The position numbers were made by a program, and so were the translations under genes. Of a stretch of 64,000 nt of DNA, positions 1 to 8,841 are shown in pieces. Under the pieces are notes generated by a model. That model saw only the letters and a program-made list of their open reading frames with translations. It had not been told where the DNA came from and made no database searches. The stretch's first letter is position 1, and every line of letters begins with the position of its first letter. Source of the DNA: Paramoeba atlantica (taxonomy: Eukaryota > Discosea). The stretch covers positions 310,001-374,000 of the forward strand of contig CDRNVI010000051.1 of NCBI GenBank assembly GCA_977017575.1, in the 5' to 3' direction.

Positions 1-1754
1 TACGCACGCTGTCCTTGATAGGGCGTAATCACCGCGATGTCGGTGGGACTCACCCCACCCTTGAGGAGTCGGGAGACGCAGCTCTCGATGAGTGCCGTCT
101 CACCCTCATTCAGATACGACTCCTGGAGATTACAACGTACGTCACGGCCCTCACTGTGATAAAACAAAATCGGGGCTTCCCGATTGGGCCACGGGAAGTG
201 GGACCGGTTCGCACGATACGACACCGGCCAGTCCTTATTCTGAACCGACCCCCCATAGAAATGTTTCGAGGAAAACTTTGCAATCGCGGGGTGCATACGG
301 TATTGCACACGGAGCATATACGGGCGTACGCCTAACGCGATCAGACGCTCAAAAAGCGTCCCGCAAAGCCCCTCTTTTTTCGCCTTCTCGGAGAGGATCG
401 TGGGCCCCAGTTGTTTGTGGTCACCGACGAGAACCGTGTGACGGGTGCCGCGGACCAACGGGATCAGTGTCTCCGGTTCACACGCCTGCGTGGCCTCATC
501 GACCAGGACCTGGTGGAAACAAAACGTGGAGAGGCGTTTGTCTGCGGCCCCCATGCACGTAGTGCAGATCACACGTGCCTTGCGAAGAATCTCAACTTCA
601 AAAGGGAGACTCAGGTGTTGAATGCGTCGGCGTTGTCGGATGGTGGTATACTTCTTCCTTGCCTCTGCGAGATCTCGACACCGAGGGTCGGTTTTGATCA
701 TCTCATCAAGCCGTACGTGGAGGTCGTACGGGTGCTTCGGGGTTAGCGGACTCATTTCCCTCTTGCGGGAGTACAGCCGGACAACGCTAAGGCCACAGCT
801 GGAAATACGTTCCGCGATGTGATCCACCGTAACGTTACTGGGGGAGCACACCAGAATTTGGGAACGCACCGATTTTACCATTTGGTAGACTATGGTCGCA
901 CTGGTTGTCGTCTTGCCGGTCCCAGGCGGGCCTTGGATGAGGGTGAGACAACCCTGCAGCGCACTTTGAACGGCTTCCAATTGACTCTCGTTTAACGTTG
1001 GGAGCATTGGGGCGTCGACATGAACATTGTGACGGGACGGGGCGGGGAGGTATCGACTGATATTATTTCCCAGCAAAATTCTATAAATATATTCCGAAAA
1101 AGTGGTGAGATCGGGACCTAGGGCAAACGTCAGCAAGGCGTCGTTCATGCGCCGATAACAAGTGTCATCCCATGTCTTTTTACGGGTGACGGTCATGCGG
1201 CTCCGTGAGGGCTGTGCTCGAGTAGTACTTTCGTACAGCAATCTCACATTTAGCATTCCTGTCGTAGTGGAAGGTGAAATGTCTTTAATCACTGCCATTT
1301 CTTTAGTATAATTATTTACCTTTTGCACTTGAAGCTGTGACATACGATCGCACAGAAGATTCTCTCCCGAAAGGCTAGAAGCAGATGGTTTTCCAACCTC
1401 AGTTTCCTTCGCAAAGCTCTTTAGTAAATCCCCGCGCTGCATAGTGTTCACGTACGTTGTGACTCCACCCTTTTTTCGACGACGCCCCTGGCCTTGCAGA
1501 AGGGTGAATTGTGTGTTCTGATGCAAAGAAATCTGATCTCCGGCGACCAGGTGCATACCTCGAAGCAAGTGCTCCCAAACCTGAAAAGTGCCGTACGTGT
1601 CACCCTCATCATCAACCTTCCAGTTCACCGTAATCTCAGTCAATTGTTTCTTCGATTGCGAGTCGCGATTATGATTTTTTTCCAAATGCACTAAATCTCG
1701 ATAAACTAGTTGATATGCTCGCCCACTGTGGTAGCTCAATTCTGTTTTTGACAT
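1..1754 (-). CDS. UPF1: UPF1 (RENT1) RNA helicase, 3' part runs off the window
   Basis: ATP-dependent 5'-3' RNA helicase that drives nonsense-mediated mRNA decay in the cytoplasm. The minus strand reads without a stop from the ATG at 1754 to base 1. The 1B beta-barrel region comes first (AYQLVYRDLVHLE, then QLTEITVNWKVDDEGDTYGTF split around it). Next are LNESQLEAVQ, Walker A LIQGPPGTGKTTTSATIVYQ, CSPSNVTVDHIAERI, the DEAD-type box VLVDEATQACEPET and motif IV-V text ending SPTDIAVITPYQGQRAY. These are near-diagnostic of UPF1 rather than SEN1 or MOV10. The C-terminus lies outside the window. An in-frame stop lies near 1845. I saw no cysteine/histidine-rich CH domain, which normally precedes 1B, in the 2 kb upstream. 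It may sit in a separate exon or be missing. Confidence 0.93.
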   Translation of the reverse strand, partial: MSKTELSYHSGRAYQLVYRDLVHLEKNHNRDSQSKKQLTEITVNWKVDDEGDTYGTFQVWEHLLRGMHLVAGDQISLHQNTQFTLLQGQGRRRKKGGVTTYVNTMQRGDLLKSFAKETEVGKPSASSLSGENLLCDRMSQLQVQKVNNYTKEMAVIKDISPSTTTGMLNVRLLYESTTRAQPSRSRMTVTRKKTWDDTCYRRMNDALLTFALGPDLTTFSEYIYRILLGNNISRYLPAPSRHNVHVDAPMLPTLNESQLEAVQSALQGCLTLIQGPPGTGKTTTSATIVYQMVKSVRSQILVCSPSNVTVDHIAERISSCGLSVVRLYSRKREMSPLTPKHPYDLHVRLDEMIKTDPRCRDLAEARKKYTTIRQRRRIQHLSLPFEVEILRKARVICTTCMGAADKRLSTFCFHQVLVDEATQACEPETLIPLVRGTRHTVLVGDHKQLGPTILSEKAKKEGLCGTLFERLIALGVRPYMLRVQYRMHPAIAKFSSKHFYGGSVQNKDWPVSYRANRSHFPWPNREAPILFYHSEGRDVRCNLQESYLNEGETALIESCVSRLLKGGVSPTDIAVITPYQGQRA

Positions 1755-3909
1755 ATATTTTGTATACGGTGTATGATATACCTCGTAGTTTTTTTTGAAA
1801 AATGAGTGCAGATGTGGTAAAAGGATGAGAACGAAAGAATCTTAAACACAACTTGAAGCACATACAGGGGTGTAAATTTGGATGTGGAAAATTTATAAAA
1901 CTTGACCAAGTTTAGAACATAATAGCGCATTCGAGAGCTCTCGAACAGGACGCATGAACGTGCATGTACGGCATCTACGTTAAGTAGATTTTCGGGAGCA
2001 CATAAAAATACTTAGTTTTTTGGGAGACATTTTTTTCACAATTTTTGAGATTTTCCCCCTGATTCATGCTACAAAGACGGGGTTGTGGACGATCGCCCGA
2101 ACACAAAGACTACAAAAGGGCTCAGGCTTTGCCTGGGCACGTAACAGCAAGCCGGCGCATGCTTCTTCTTACCGACTACGAAACAACATAATCTTTATAC
2201 TGTCCACGTGTATTTATTATTGTGCCCTTCACTCATAGAGCCGCAAATTTTGGCAAAACGGCATAAGTGGGGGGTACTCGAATTGCGAAAATAGATTTTC
2301 ATCAAAAACAACTTATTTGCGGCCTTTCAATTTCGAAATAAACGTGGTAAAACGTAGTTTCTGTGACTATAAGTAGAAAGTTCTAGGCTAGTGAGTATGC
2401 TACTCGCACATCAAGAAAAGAATGTACATTTGCTCAATTTTTATCTCACACCTCAAAAACAAATGAAATCCGGAAAAACTGCACTATACTGTATGTGGGG
2501 GGACCCTGCGGCACTATATGTGGGGGTTCCAAATCTCTAAGGGAACGTTTTAACACAAGGACCTTAGATGAAGAACAGATACAGCCATCACGGGGGAGTA
2601 TAAATTCTTCACCCCAGGAACGTGCATCAAAAGAAATTGATACTGACAGCAAGCGTTCAAGGAATGTAGAATCACGTTGTGCTGCAACACAAAAAAGGTA
2701 TAAAGATTTACGTAGCGAGGCTACGGCGCCTCGAGTTGCCCCAGTAAAGGTCGATAAGAGCATACGCCTCGGAACTCCATAGAGGAAAAGAATACACTCC
2801 TCAAGCGAAGGTAACGACAATGAAAAGCAAAAAGTGCTTAAACAGAAAGCAGTCGCCAAATCGACAATCACAAAAGAAGGAAAATACACAACAAAAAGTA
2901 CACGAACTACAAAGAAAAAGAAGGAATAGAGCATAATTCCCACATAAAACGATCAATAGCTAGATGAAATACATCAGTGACGGGAGGCTTAACAACTACA
3001 ATTACTATTATATCTTTGCGCGCTTATTAGAAAATGGGACAATCCCGAAGCTGACAGGATTGCGACGATTTAAATCCGGATATTTTAGCCAAGTACTGAA
3101 ATCTCATACTCACAAACAATTGATTAGGATTTATGAACTTCTAAAATAAAACGTTTTTGAAAAATTTCCGTAAATAATCCCCCCACAACGAAAAGTCACC
3201 CCCTTCTAACTTTTCAGCCAAGTGTCCGTTTGAGCTCATTTTTGTTGCATTTTGCTGTTCCCAACACAAAGACTTTGCGCGTTATAGCATGGAACCAAGG
3301 TTCTCAAATGCGTGCATCCCATAGATGGATTATCACTTTCTTCACATTTTTCAAGAGACCAATTTCTCACACTTTAACAAAATAAATCTTCTCCTCCCAT
3401 GAGAAATTCAATTATTTTCCCAACCGAGAGTTGTGGGAGAGGGTAAAAATGGAATGGGCGAACATACCACCCTCAGTATGTCGTGCCCAGGTGGACAGTA
3501 TGCCTTCCCGTATGAAGGCAGTGCTGAAGGCTCGTGGGGGGAATACTAAATACTAATTTTACGGGCATAATCTCTCTTGGGCGATTACGTTTCATCTATT
3601 TTTTGGGACAAGATTTTCTCTATAATAGGTAGCAAAAAAACCTTTCGAATGCTAAACTTTTTTATATTCATTCTTATTTCTTTGGTAGAACGAACTGAGG
3701 CGAACTATCTACGGGTACTATTAGGTGACACTCATGCCTACACTACTAGCACACATTACCAGCGCAACGGTGATATTTAATCAATAGCTCTATACAAAAG
3801 AAAAAAAAACCGAAACATTCGAACGGTTTTTTTGCTGACTGTACAACCGAACACAATTTTTTTCCATCTTAGGACTTAAAGCATGTACAAATATTCATCA
3901 TTTCTATCA
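1755..3909. other. Intergenic stretch with a decayed basic ORF on the plus strand
   Basis: There is no recognisable host gene. On the plus strand a lysine/arginine-rich frame runs from 2495 to about 2929 with one internal TAG near 2781, ending TTKSTRTTKKKKE. A second frame (2964-3149) contains GRLNNYNYYYIFARLLENG. These look like debris of a mobile-element protein rather than an active gene. Near 2480-2530 two direct copies of a TATGTGGGGG-type motif occur. G/C tracts at 3178, 3205 and 3536 may be worn relatives of the key/G-tract elements described elsewhere. Confidence 0.4.
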
Positions 3910-4224
3910 TACTGTGACCCACCCTTTATACTTCGCCCATTTCGAGCTGTAACGAAGTATAAACGGGGGGTCTGAACTTTTTCCCCGCTGTAAAAAAAGG
4001 CCGCACCGCTTCGCTGCGGGGCTCATCCAGTTTTCCTGCCTTTCCATTGTATCACCTTCCATCTCATGCGAAGACTTAGAACATTTTTGTTTTTTTTCAA
4101 AAAATTTAGAGAATTTACAAATTGTTTTTAAAAACAATCGTCCCCCTTCGGGGGGCGCACACGAAAAACGAAGTATAAAGGGGGGGTCTGACCAGCGAAG
4201 TATAAATGGGGGGGGGTCACAGTG
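3910..4224. repeat. TACTGT/C-tract element A (key TTTATACTTCG)
   Basis: A 315-bp element with inverted ends: the left end TACTGTGACCCACCC is followed by TTTATACTTCG, and the right end reads CGAAGTATAAAT followed by nine G and TCACAGT. The key recurs as CGAAGTATAAAC + GGGGGGTCTGAA at 3953-3976 and again at 4169-4190 beside GGGGGGGTCTGACC. So one key in forward orientation faces three reverse copies. Between them lie an A-run (3992-3998) and a small GC hairpin with a CTTCG centre (4001-4019). The element sits 27 bp beyond the LRR stop codon at 4251. It carries no ORF. It could be a miniature inverted-repeat transposon or a structured RNA element. Confidence 0.75.
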
Positions 4225-4250
4225 TATTAGAGGATGACATTTGACTTGGA

Positions 4251-5216
4251 TCACGCATCACTCTTGTCAGATTTAGCTGAGATGAAAGTAGCATACGTTT
4301 GTGGGGTATACCGGTTAACGGAACTGTCTATATTATGATACGCACCCTGACTGGTCTGAGGTATCAATGCTTTGTAGATCACCGCCTCAATCGGATTGTG
4401 GGAAAGGTTAATGTCTATCTCTTCTAGACCATTTCCTGTCAGATCCACGACTCCACTGATTTTATTATTTGAAACATCTAAGGCTTTCAAACCCCCACGA
4501 GAAGACGAAATGTTTATAACACTCTCAAATAAATTCCCTTCAAATTCTAGCTGGCACAGTGCTTTTGGGAGATTGTCAAGATTAAGTACACCACTTAATT
4601 GATTATTGTTCAAGTTAATATGGTAGAGAGTGGCGGGTAACGAAGAAAGATCAATCGTACCCTGAAACTGGTTGTAACCGGCATTAAAGCTGTTTATATT
4701 CGGGGGTAACTCAGTGAGGTCGACCGGGCCTCGCAGACGATTTTTGTGTATAATAAAATCTGCCATAGAGGCGGGAAGTGCAGTGAAATCGAATACACCT
4801 TCATGGAGGTGCCCCGCAACGTTCAACAGTCTCAATGGAGCAGTCAAATCTGTAGAGGACAATGTCCCAGTGAGTCCTGCTTTCTTCTGATGACAGGGCG
4901 CCATAACCAATGTAACGTGGGGAGGTAGAAAATTCCATGTCACGTTCCCGGAAAGTCCGATTGCATTCCACCAGAGTTGTGTGACTTGTGATTCACGGTT
5001 GCACGATACTCCTTTCCAAGAACATGCGGACTTCCTCTTCCACGAGGGAGGGGGGTCGTCAACATGCTGGACGAGCCGACGCATCATGTCGATCTCCGAC
5101 ATTGTAACTGGGCTAACTTTGCTTCCAAATTTTCGTCTCTTTTGAGCAGGTTGCTCTGGGGGTCTGTCTGCTGCGAAAATAAAACAAACAGGTAGCAGGC
5201 TAAACGTTGTGGCCAT
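4251..5216 (-). CDS. LRR protein with N-terminal signal-like segment (321 aa)
   Basis: A short hydrophobic N-terminus (MATTFSLLPVCFIFAAD) looks like a signal peptide. A cap follows around residues 60-75 with the pattern SWKRKSACSWKGVSCN, reminiscent of the plant LRRNT cap 'W..D.C.W.GV.C'. About seven LRRs of roughly 23 residues come next, for example LPPNINSFNAGYNQFQGTID and LPATLYHINLNNNQLSGVLN. The last repeats are irregular (ISSSRGGLKALDVSNNKISG) and the tail is polar. It probably forms a solenoid for protein or carbohydrate binding outside the cell or in the secretory route; the ligand is unknown. It belongs to the same family as the genes starting at 15113, 30026 and 38773. Confidence 0.85.
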   Translation of the reverse strand: MATTFSLLPVCFIFAADRPPEQPAQKRRKFGSKVSPVTMSEIDMMRRLVQHVDDPPPSWKRKSACSWKGVSCNRESQVTQLWWNAIGLSGNVTWNFLPPHVTLVMAPCHQKKAGLTGTLSSTDLTAPLRLLNVAGHLHEGVFDFTALPASMADFIIHKNRLRGPVDLTELPPNINSFNAGYNQFQGTIDLSSLPATLYHINLNNNQLSGVLNLDNLPKALCQLEFEGNLFESVINISSSRGGLKALDVSNNKISGVVDLTGNGLEEIDINLSHNPIEAVIYKALIPQTSQGAYHNIDSSVNRYTPQTYATFISAKSDKSDA

Positions 5217-5639
5217 ATTATGAGTAAGAAAAGAATATACTATTTTCGTACAAAAAATTATTTTACATGAAAGAGATAATTCGCTTTGCCCCAGAGAGTC
5301 ACATTCGTATTATTTTCATTCGTGCCTTCTTTCGATATCCCGTAAATAATATTCCCCGTCATTAAATTACACGTCAATACATCTAGTGCTGTAACAGGGA
5401 ACAAGTTCTCGACGACGCCTGCCATCGCGTGATAACTGTCATGTATCCCTTCCTCCTTTTTGGCCCGATTACACGGCTGAACTGGTTTCCTGCTTCGCAC
5501 GATATCCTATCTACTCTTTCCGAAACCATTACCCCCCCGGAGGGGACGATGGAGAAGACAGGGAATCTGAACCGAACCCAGGTTCTACATGACTCGCCCT
5601 ACATGTAGGTTACACAGCACAACATCGCAAAAACGGTGG
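5217..5639. other. Intergenic region between LRR gene and PIG-M
   Basis: A minus-strand frame from 5500 (GTG; first ATG near 5425) to 5258 encodes at most 57-80 residues (MAGVVENLFPVTALDVLTC...). I do not recognise it and it has no clear start. I saw no RNA gene or repeat here. Confidence 0.25.
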
Positions 5640-7283
5640 CTATGCGCGACGAACCAGCGAACCCATCAACATCCATATCTGGTACAGGCTGCAAAGAAAA
5701 TGCAGCGCACTAAGCGACCAGAGAGTGTAGATATCAAGCCGTCCCTCAAACTCAAAATGTGCAGCGCCAATGATCCAAGCCACCAAAGCGACCAACTTCG
5801 GCATGGAGCTTTTCACCACGAGTCGAACCGCATGTTTGTATATTCTCATTGCGTTAAGATTCTCTTGGATCGAATCTCTTCGTTTCGACAAATGCGTTTC
5901 GACAACGCATGTGGTGTACGGTATGATTAACGGGAAGACGCTGAGATACCAGACTGCATATTGCACTGTGTGGACTTTATTAAACGTAACGAACAGCAGC
6001 GCGGTAAAGAACAAGCCCACCGGGAGACGCGCTCGTAGGGAATAGAAAACAGTAAGGATACAAACGAGCTGTAGAAGAAGAGGAACGTGTTTGGCGATGG
6101 CATACATTTGTGCCTCGTGTACTTCTGAATTCACGTCCGGTCTTAAATAAAACATGAGAAAGTAGGGCGAAAGATTATGTCGGTGGTCAACGCGTGAGAA
6201 ATGGTAGAGCATGCCCTCATAGAGGGCCTGAAATCCAAAAGCGAGATAGCCGAGCAGAAGGGTGCATAGAAATGAAAAGGAGGCAGTGAGAAGAAAAACG
6301 GTCTTCGCCCGCAACCGCGGCAGCAGGGTGTCTGTATGAGGATGAAGTGACCCGAAAAGCAACAAGGGGGTAAAAAGAATAGGAAAGAGACGCAAATGCG
6401 TAGCAAGTCCAAACAGTGCCCCTGCAATCATCGGCCGACCCACACACAGGAAATACAGCGTAGATAACATCGGGAGAGCTGCGGTTAGACTGTCCGCATT
6501 CCCTCTTGTAGAGATATTCAACACGAGAGGGTGCAGTAAATACAGACTGGGGAGAAGCTGAGACAATGTGTTGTCGAGCTCTTGTTTCGTTGAGGGACGA
6601 GATCGGATGCGCGATTTCGAGTTCAAGCGAGGGGACTGAGCATGAAATATGATGCTCAGAATCTTTTGCAATAGCAAAGCTACAAGAATATCTGAAGCAC
6701 AAAAGATAAGCTTTCCCCACAGAGATGAAATGCCTAATAAGTGACCTGGGGCTGTGATGAGCGCAAGCAGGGAGGAGTAGCGGTACGTTACTCGTTGAAA
6801 TGGAGAGTGTTCCGGGAAATACGGTGCATTCTGAAAAATATCCTTAATCCTTCCATGAAATGTGTTCAAATGCTCACAACTTGTCTCTGGAAGAAATGTG
6901 TGACAGCACTGATCTGTAAATCGACTAAATTGTGTATACCACGAATCCAGAGCATGACTTGTACAGTTCAATATTTCATTGCTCTGCATGTAGGTCTGTA
7001 GCTGACGTTTTGATTTTTCCCTGTCGTTTTCCGATGAAATATTAAAGAACGGATATCTTGCATTTTTCTTTTCAGAGGGAGCTGTTAAATAAGAAGATCC
7101 TTGGTTTACGATATCATAATCAACATCCGTATAACGGGGCAGCCATCCGCTTGGATCATGAAGATAGGTCCCGTAGACTACTAAGAAAATTCGGATCAGA
7201 ATCGCGGAACGGAACAACAGAGAGGCATTGATGTCGCACCATGGTTTTTCAGTGCACTTTATCGATGCACTAGATGTTGGCAT
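5640..7283 (-). CDS. PIGM: GPI mannosyltransferase 1 catalytic subunit (PIG-M/GPI14 type)
   Basis: ER membrane enzyme that adds the first alpha-1,4-mannose from dolichol-phosphate-mannose to the GPI anchor precursor. Family marks are a first transmembrane segment (LLFRSAILIRIFLVVYGTYL), the luminal DXD motif in YTDVDYD, then TYRYSSLLALITAP, LWGKLIFCASDILVALLLQK, a STRGNADSL motif, ATHLRLFPILFTPLLLFGS, HFSRVDHRHNLSPYF and a late LFVTFNKVHTVQYAVWYLSV stretch. At 547 residues it is longer than the roughly 400-430 of most homologues. The extra length lies mainly in loops after the DXD motif and in an arginine-rich loop near residues 220-235. The ATG at 7283 gives the expected short cytosolic N-terminus. 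RPF1 ends 168 bp upstream on the same strand. Confidence 0.93.
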   Translation of the reverse strand: MPTSSASIKCTEKPWCDINASLLFRSAILIRIFLVVYGTYLHDPSGWLPRYTDVDYDIVNQGSSYLTAPSEKKNARYPFFNISSENDREKSKRQLQTYMQSNEILNCTSHALDSWYTQFSRFTDQCCHTFLPETSCEHLNTFHGRIKDIFQNAPYFPEHSPFQRVTYRYSSLLALITAPGHLLGISSLWGKLIFCASDILVALLLQKILSIIFHAQSPRLNSKSRIRSRPSTKQELDNTLSQLLPSLYLLHPLVLNISTRGNADSLTAALPMLSTLYFLCVGRPMIAGALFGLATHLRLFPILFTPLLLFGSLHPHTDTLLPRLRAKTVFLLTASFSFLCTLLLGYLAFGFQALYEGMLYHFSRVDHRHNLSPYFLMFYLRPDVNSEVHEAQMYAIAKHVPLLLQLVCILTVFYSLRARLPVGLFFTALLFVTFNKVHTVQYAVWYLSVFPLIIPYTTCVVETHLSKRRDSIQENLNAMRIYKHAVRLVVKSSMPKLVALVAWIIGAAHFEFEGRLDIYTLWSLSALHFLCSLYQIWMLMGSLVRRA

Positions 7284-7450
7284 TCTCCGAGTTCAAAGTA
7301 GAAACGTAATTTCCTTAAAAAAGTAGATCTTTTGGAACGTAAAGACGTATTCACTTAAAAACATCAGAAACATGATTTTCTATTATTGGTCGTCATAATT
7401 TAAACCTCTAACCACCCTCTAAGACGTATCACACGCCATTGACGCCTCTC

Positions 7451-8488
7451 TCAAAGGGCTATCTCTCGTCGGTTCTTCTCTCGTTTGCGCTCCCACTCAA
7501 GTTCCATGTGCTTCCCTTGGCTAGGGTGACTATTTTGATAGGTATCCTTATACACATGCGTGAGGCGTAACGTAAACCGCGGCCCCAACTCTTGAATCGC
7601 CACCTCCTCCATATCCTTAAAAATATACCGATGGGCTCGGACAAAAATAAAGTCCCTTTTATGCAACATCGACACAATCGCGCGTCCTCGGAAATCCCGC
7701 GCAATCGGAAACATCGAGGACAGCATCCGCCCCACCCGCTTCCCCACTGCGGTATCAAAATTCCTCAAAAACAGCTCCGGGACATGCCCGGTACGCTCCC
7801 CCGCATTCTCAATCTCCTTGGCCAGTTGCAAACTACTGAGGCGAAATTTCATGGTCGGTCCCGTCGGGAGGTGACACAGGGTCATCCCGACGACCCGTCC
7901 ATGACTTTGGGACAAACTCACCACATGGGTGAAATGCGCCTTCCGCGCGTACCCACACACCTCACGCAGCGGGTACCGCCCCCGGGGGTAGTACTTCGCC
8001 CCGGGGAACAGCCACTTGAGCTCCGTGATGGCACGCTTGGTGCGCACACAGGGGGCGTAGCATGTGGTGAGCAACACTTTACGAGGGCTCCCCCCCGCGG
8101 GCTCTCCCGTAAAATGAGGGGTAAACTCATCCACGGGGGCTTTTGCGAGTTCCGTACTCTCCGCCGTACTGGGGATTACGTTTTGTTGATCCATGGTGGG
8201 ATCGGGTTCGCGGAAATCCTCCTGGGATTTCGGGACCGGTTTGGGACACTTTTCGGGTCCTTTTTTCTTTTCTTCTTTGCGTCGGGCCAGGCGACGGGCG
8301 CGCTTGGCCTCGGCCTTGGCCCCACGCAGGCGGTGGTAGGCCTCGGAGCGGGCGACGCGGTTACGTTGGGTGCGTAGCCGTCGGTCGCGTAGGGCCAGGG
8401 TGGAGGGGTCGAGGGCGTTGGGGGTTCGTGCGCGTTGGGGTTTGGATCCCGGTTTACGGGAGGAGGAGGAGGTTCGTTTTCGTTTCAT
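7451..8488 (-). CDS. RPF1: Ribosome production factor 1 (Brix domain)
   Basis: Nucleolar protein needed for 27S pre-rRNA processing and 60S assembly; Brix-domain proteins bind pre-rRNA. The N-terminal 120 residues are strongly basic (KRKRTSSSSRKPGSKPQR, then RARRLARRKEEKKKGPEK). The Brix domain starts near residue 137 with PRKVLLTTCYAPC. It continues through GMTLCHLPTGPTMKFRLSSL, PELFLRNFDTAVGKRVGRML, RDFIFVRAHRYIF and IQELGPRFTLRL. The text FVRAHRYIF...IQELGPRFTL favours RPF1 over IMP4, RPF2 or SSF1. The length of 345 aa matches the family. The start at 8488 follows a CT-rich leader. PIG-M lies 168 bp downstream. Confidence 0.92.
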   Translation of the reverse strand: MKRKRTSSSSRKPGSKPQRARTPNALDPSTLALRDRRLRTQRNRVARSEAYHRLRGAKAEAKRARRLARRKEEKKKGPEKCPKPVPKSQEDFREPDPTMDQQNVIPSTAESTELAKAPVDEFTPHFTGEPAGGSPRKVLLTTCYAPCVRTKRAITELKWLFPGAKYYPRGRYPLREVCGYARKAHFTHVVSLSQSHGRVVGMTLCHLPTGPTMKFRLSSLQLAKEIENAGERTGHVPELFLRNFDTAVGKRVGRMLSSMFPIARDFRGRAIVSMLHKRDFIFVRAHRYIFKDMEEVAIQELGPRFTLRLTHVYKDTYQNSHPSQGKHMELEWERKREKNRREIAL

Positions 8489-8841
8489 GGGGGAGGAAGA
8501 GGTGAGAAAAGGAAGGAATTAAGGTGAAATGCTTTTTAGAAGGCGAAATAAAGGTGGAAATGGTGCACAAAAGAAGTGACTCGATGAATTCGTGGCGTTC
8601 ATGTTCAGTTTTAGATGCTGGATTATTACACTGAAAAGTGCTAAGACGGGGAAGGACTTATCTACATGTCTATTTTTGAGGCTACAGTAAAATCTATTTG
8701 CGTGAATCGAAGAAAGGCGTTAAACAAGTTCAAAACTTGGTAAAATACAGAGGTATTAGCCGATGATCAAATATCTTTCTCACCCAAGTGTGCAAACGCG
8801 GCACTTGTACTCCACTCCCTGATTGTCTTACAGCCCATGCA
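8489..8841. other. Spacer between RPF1 and the 499-aa gene
   Basis: A 353-bp AT-rich spacer; the minus strand just before the RPF1 start is rich in C and T. I see no gene, RNA or repeat in it. Confidence 0.4.

Noticed and set aside
15-746. Plus-strand frames of 106-156 residues at the window start
   Set aside because: They are shadows of the UPF1 reading frame on the minus strand, which carries the family motifs.
2446-2943. 165-residue minus-strand frame considered as the missing UPF1 CH domain
   Set aside because: It has no C-x-x-C/H pattern of a CH domain and is rich in Phe/Ser/Leu as the complement of a lysine-rich plus frame.
3797-3835. Hairpin AACCGAAACATTCGAACGGTT followed by T-run as a terminator
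   Set aside because: Intrinsic terminators of this kind are bacterial; the region is eukaryotic and the stem is weak.
7592-8377. 261-residue plus-strand frame
   Set aside because: Antisense to RPF1; its composition follows from the basic and Brix-domain codons of the real gene.
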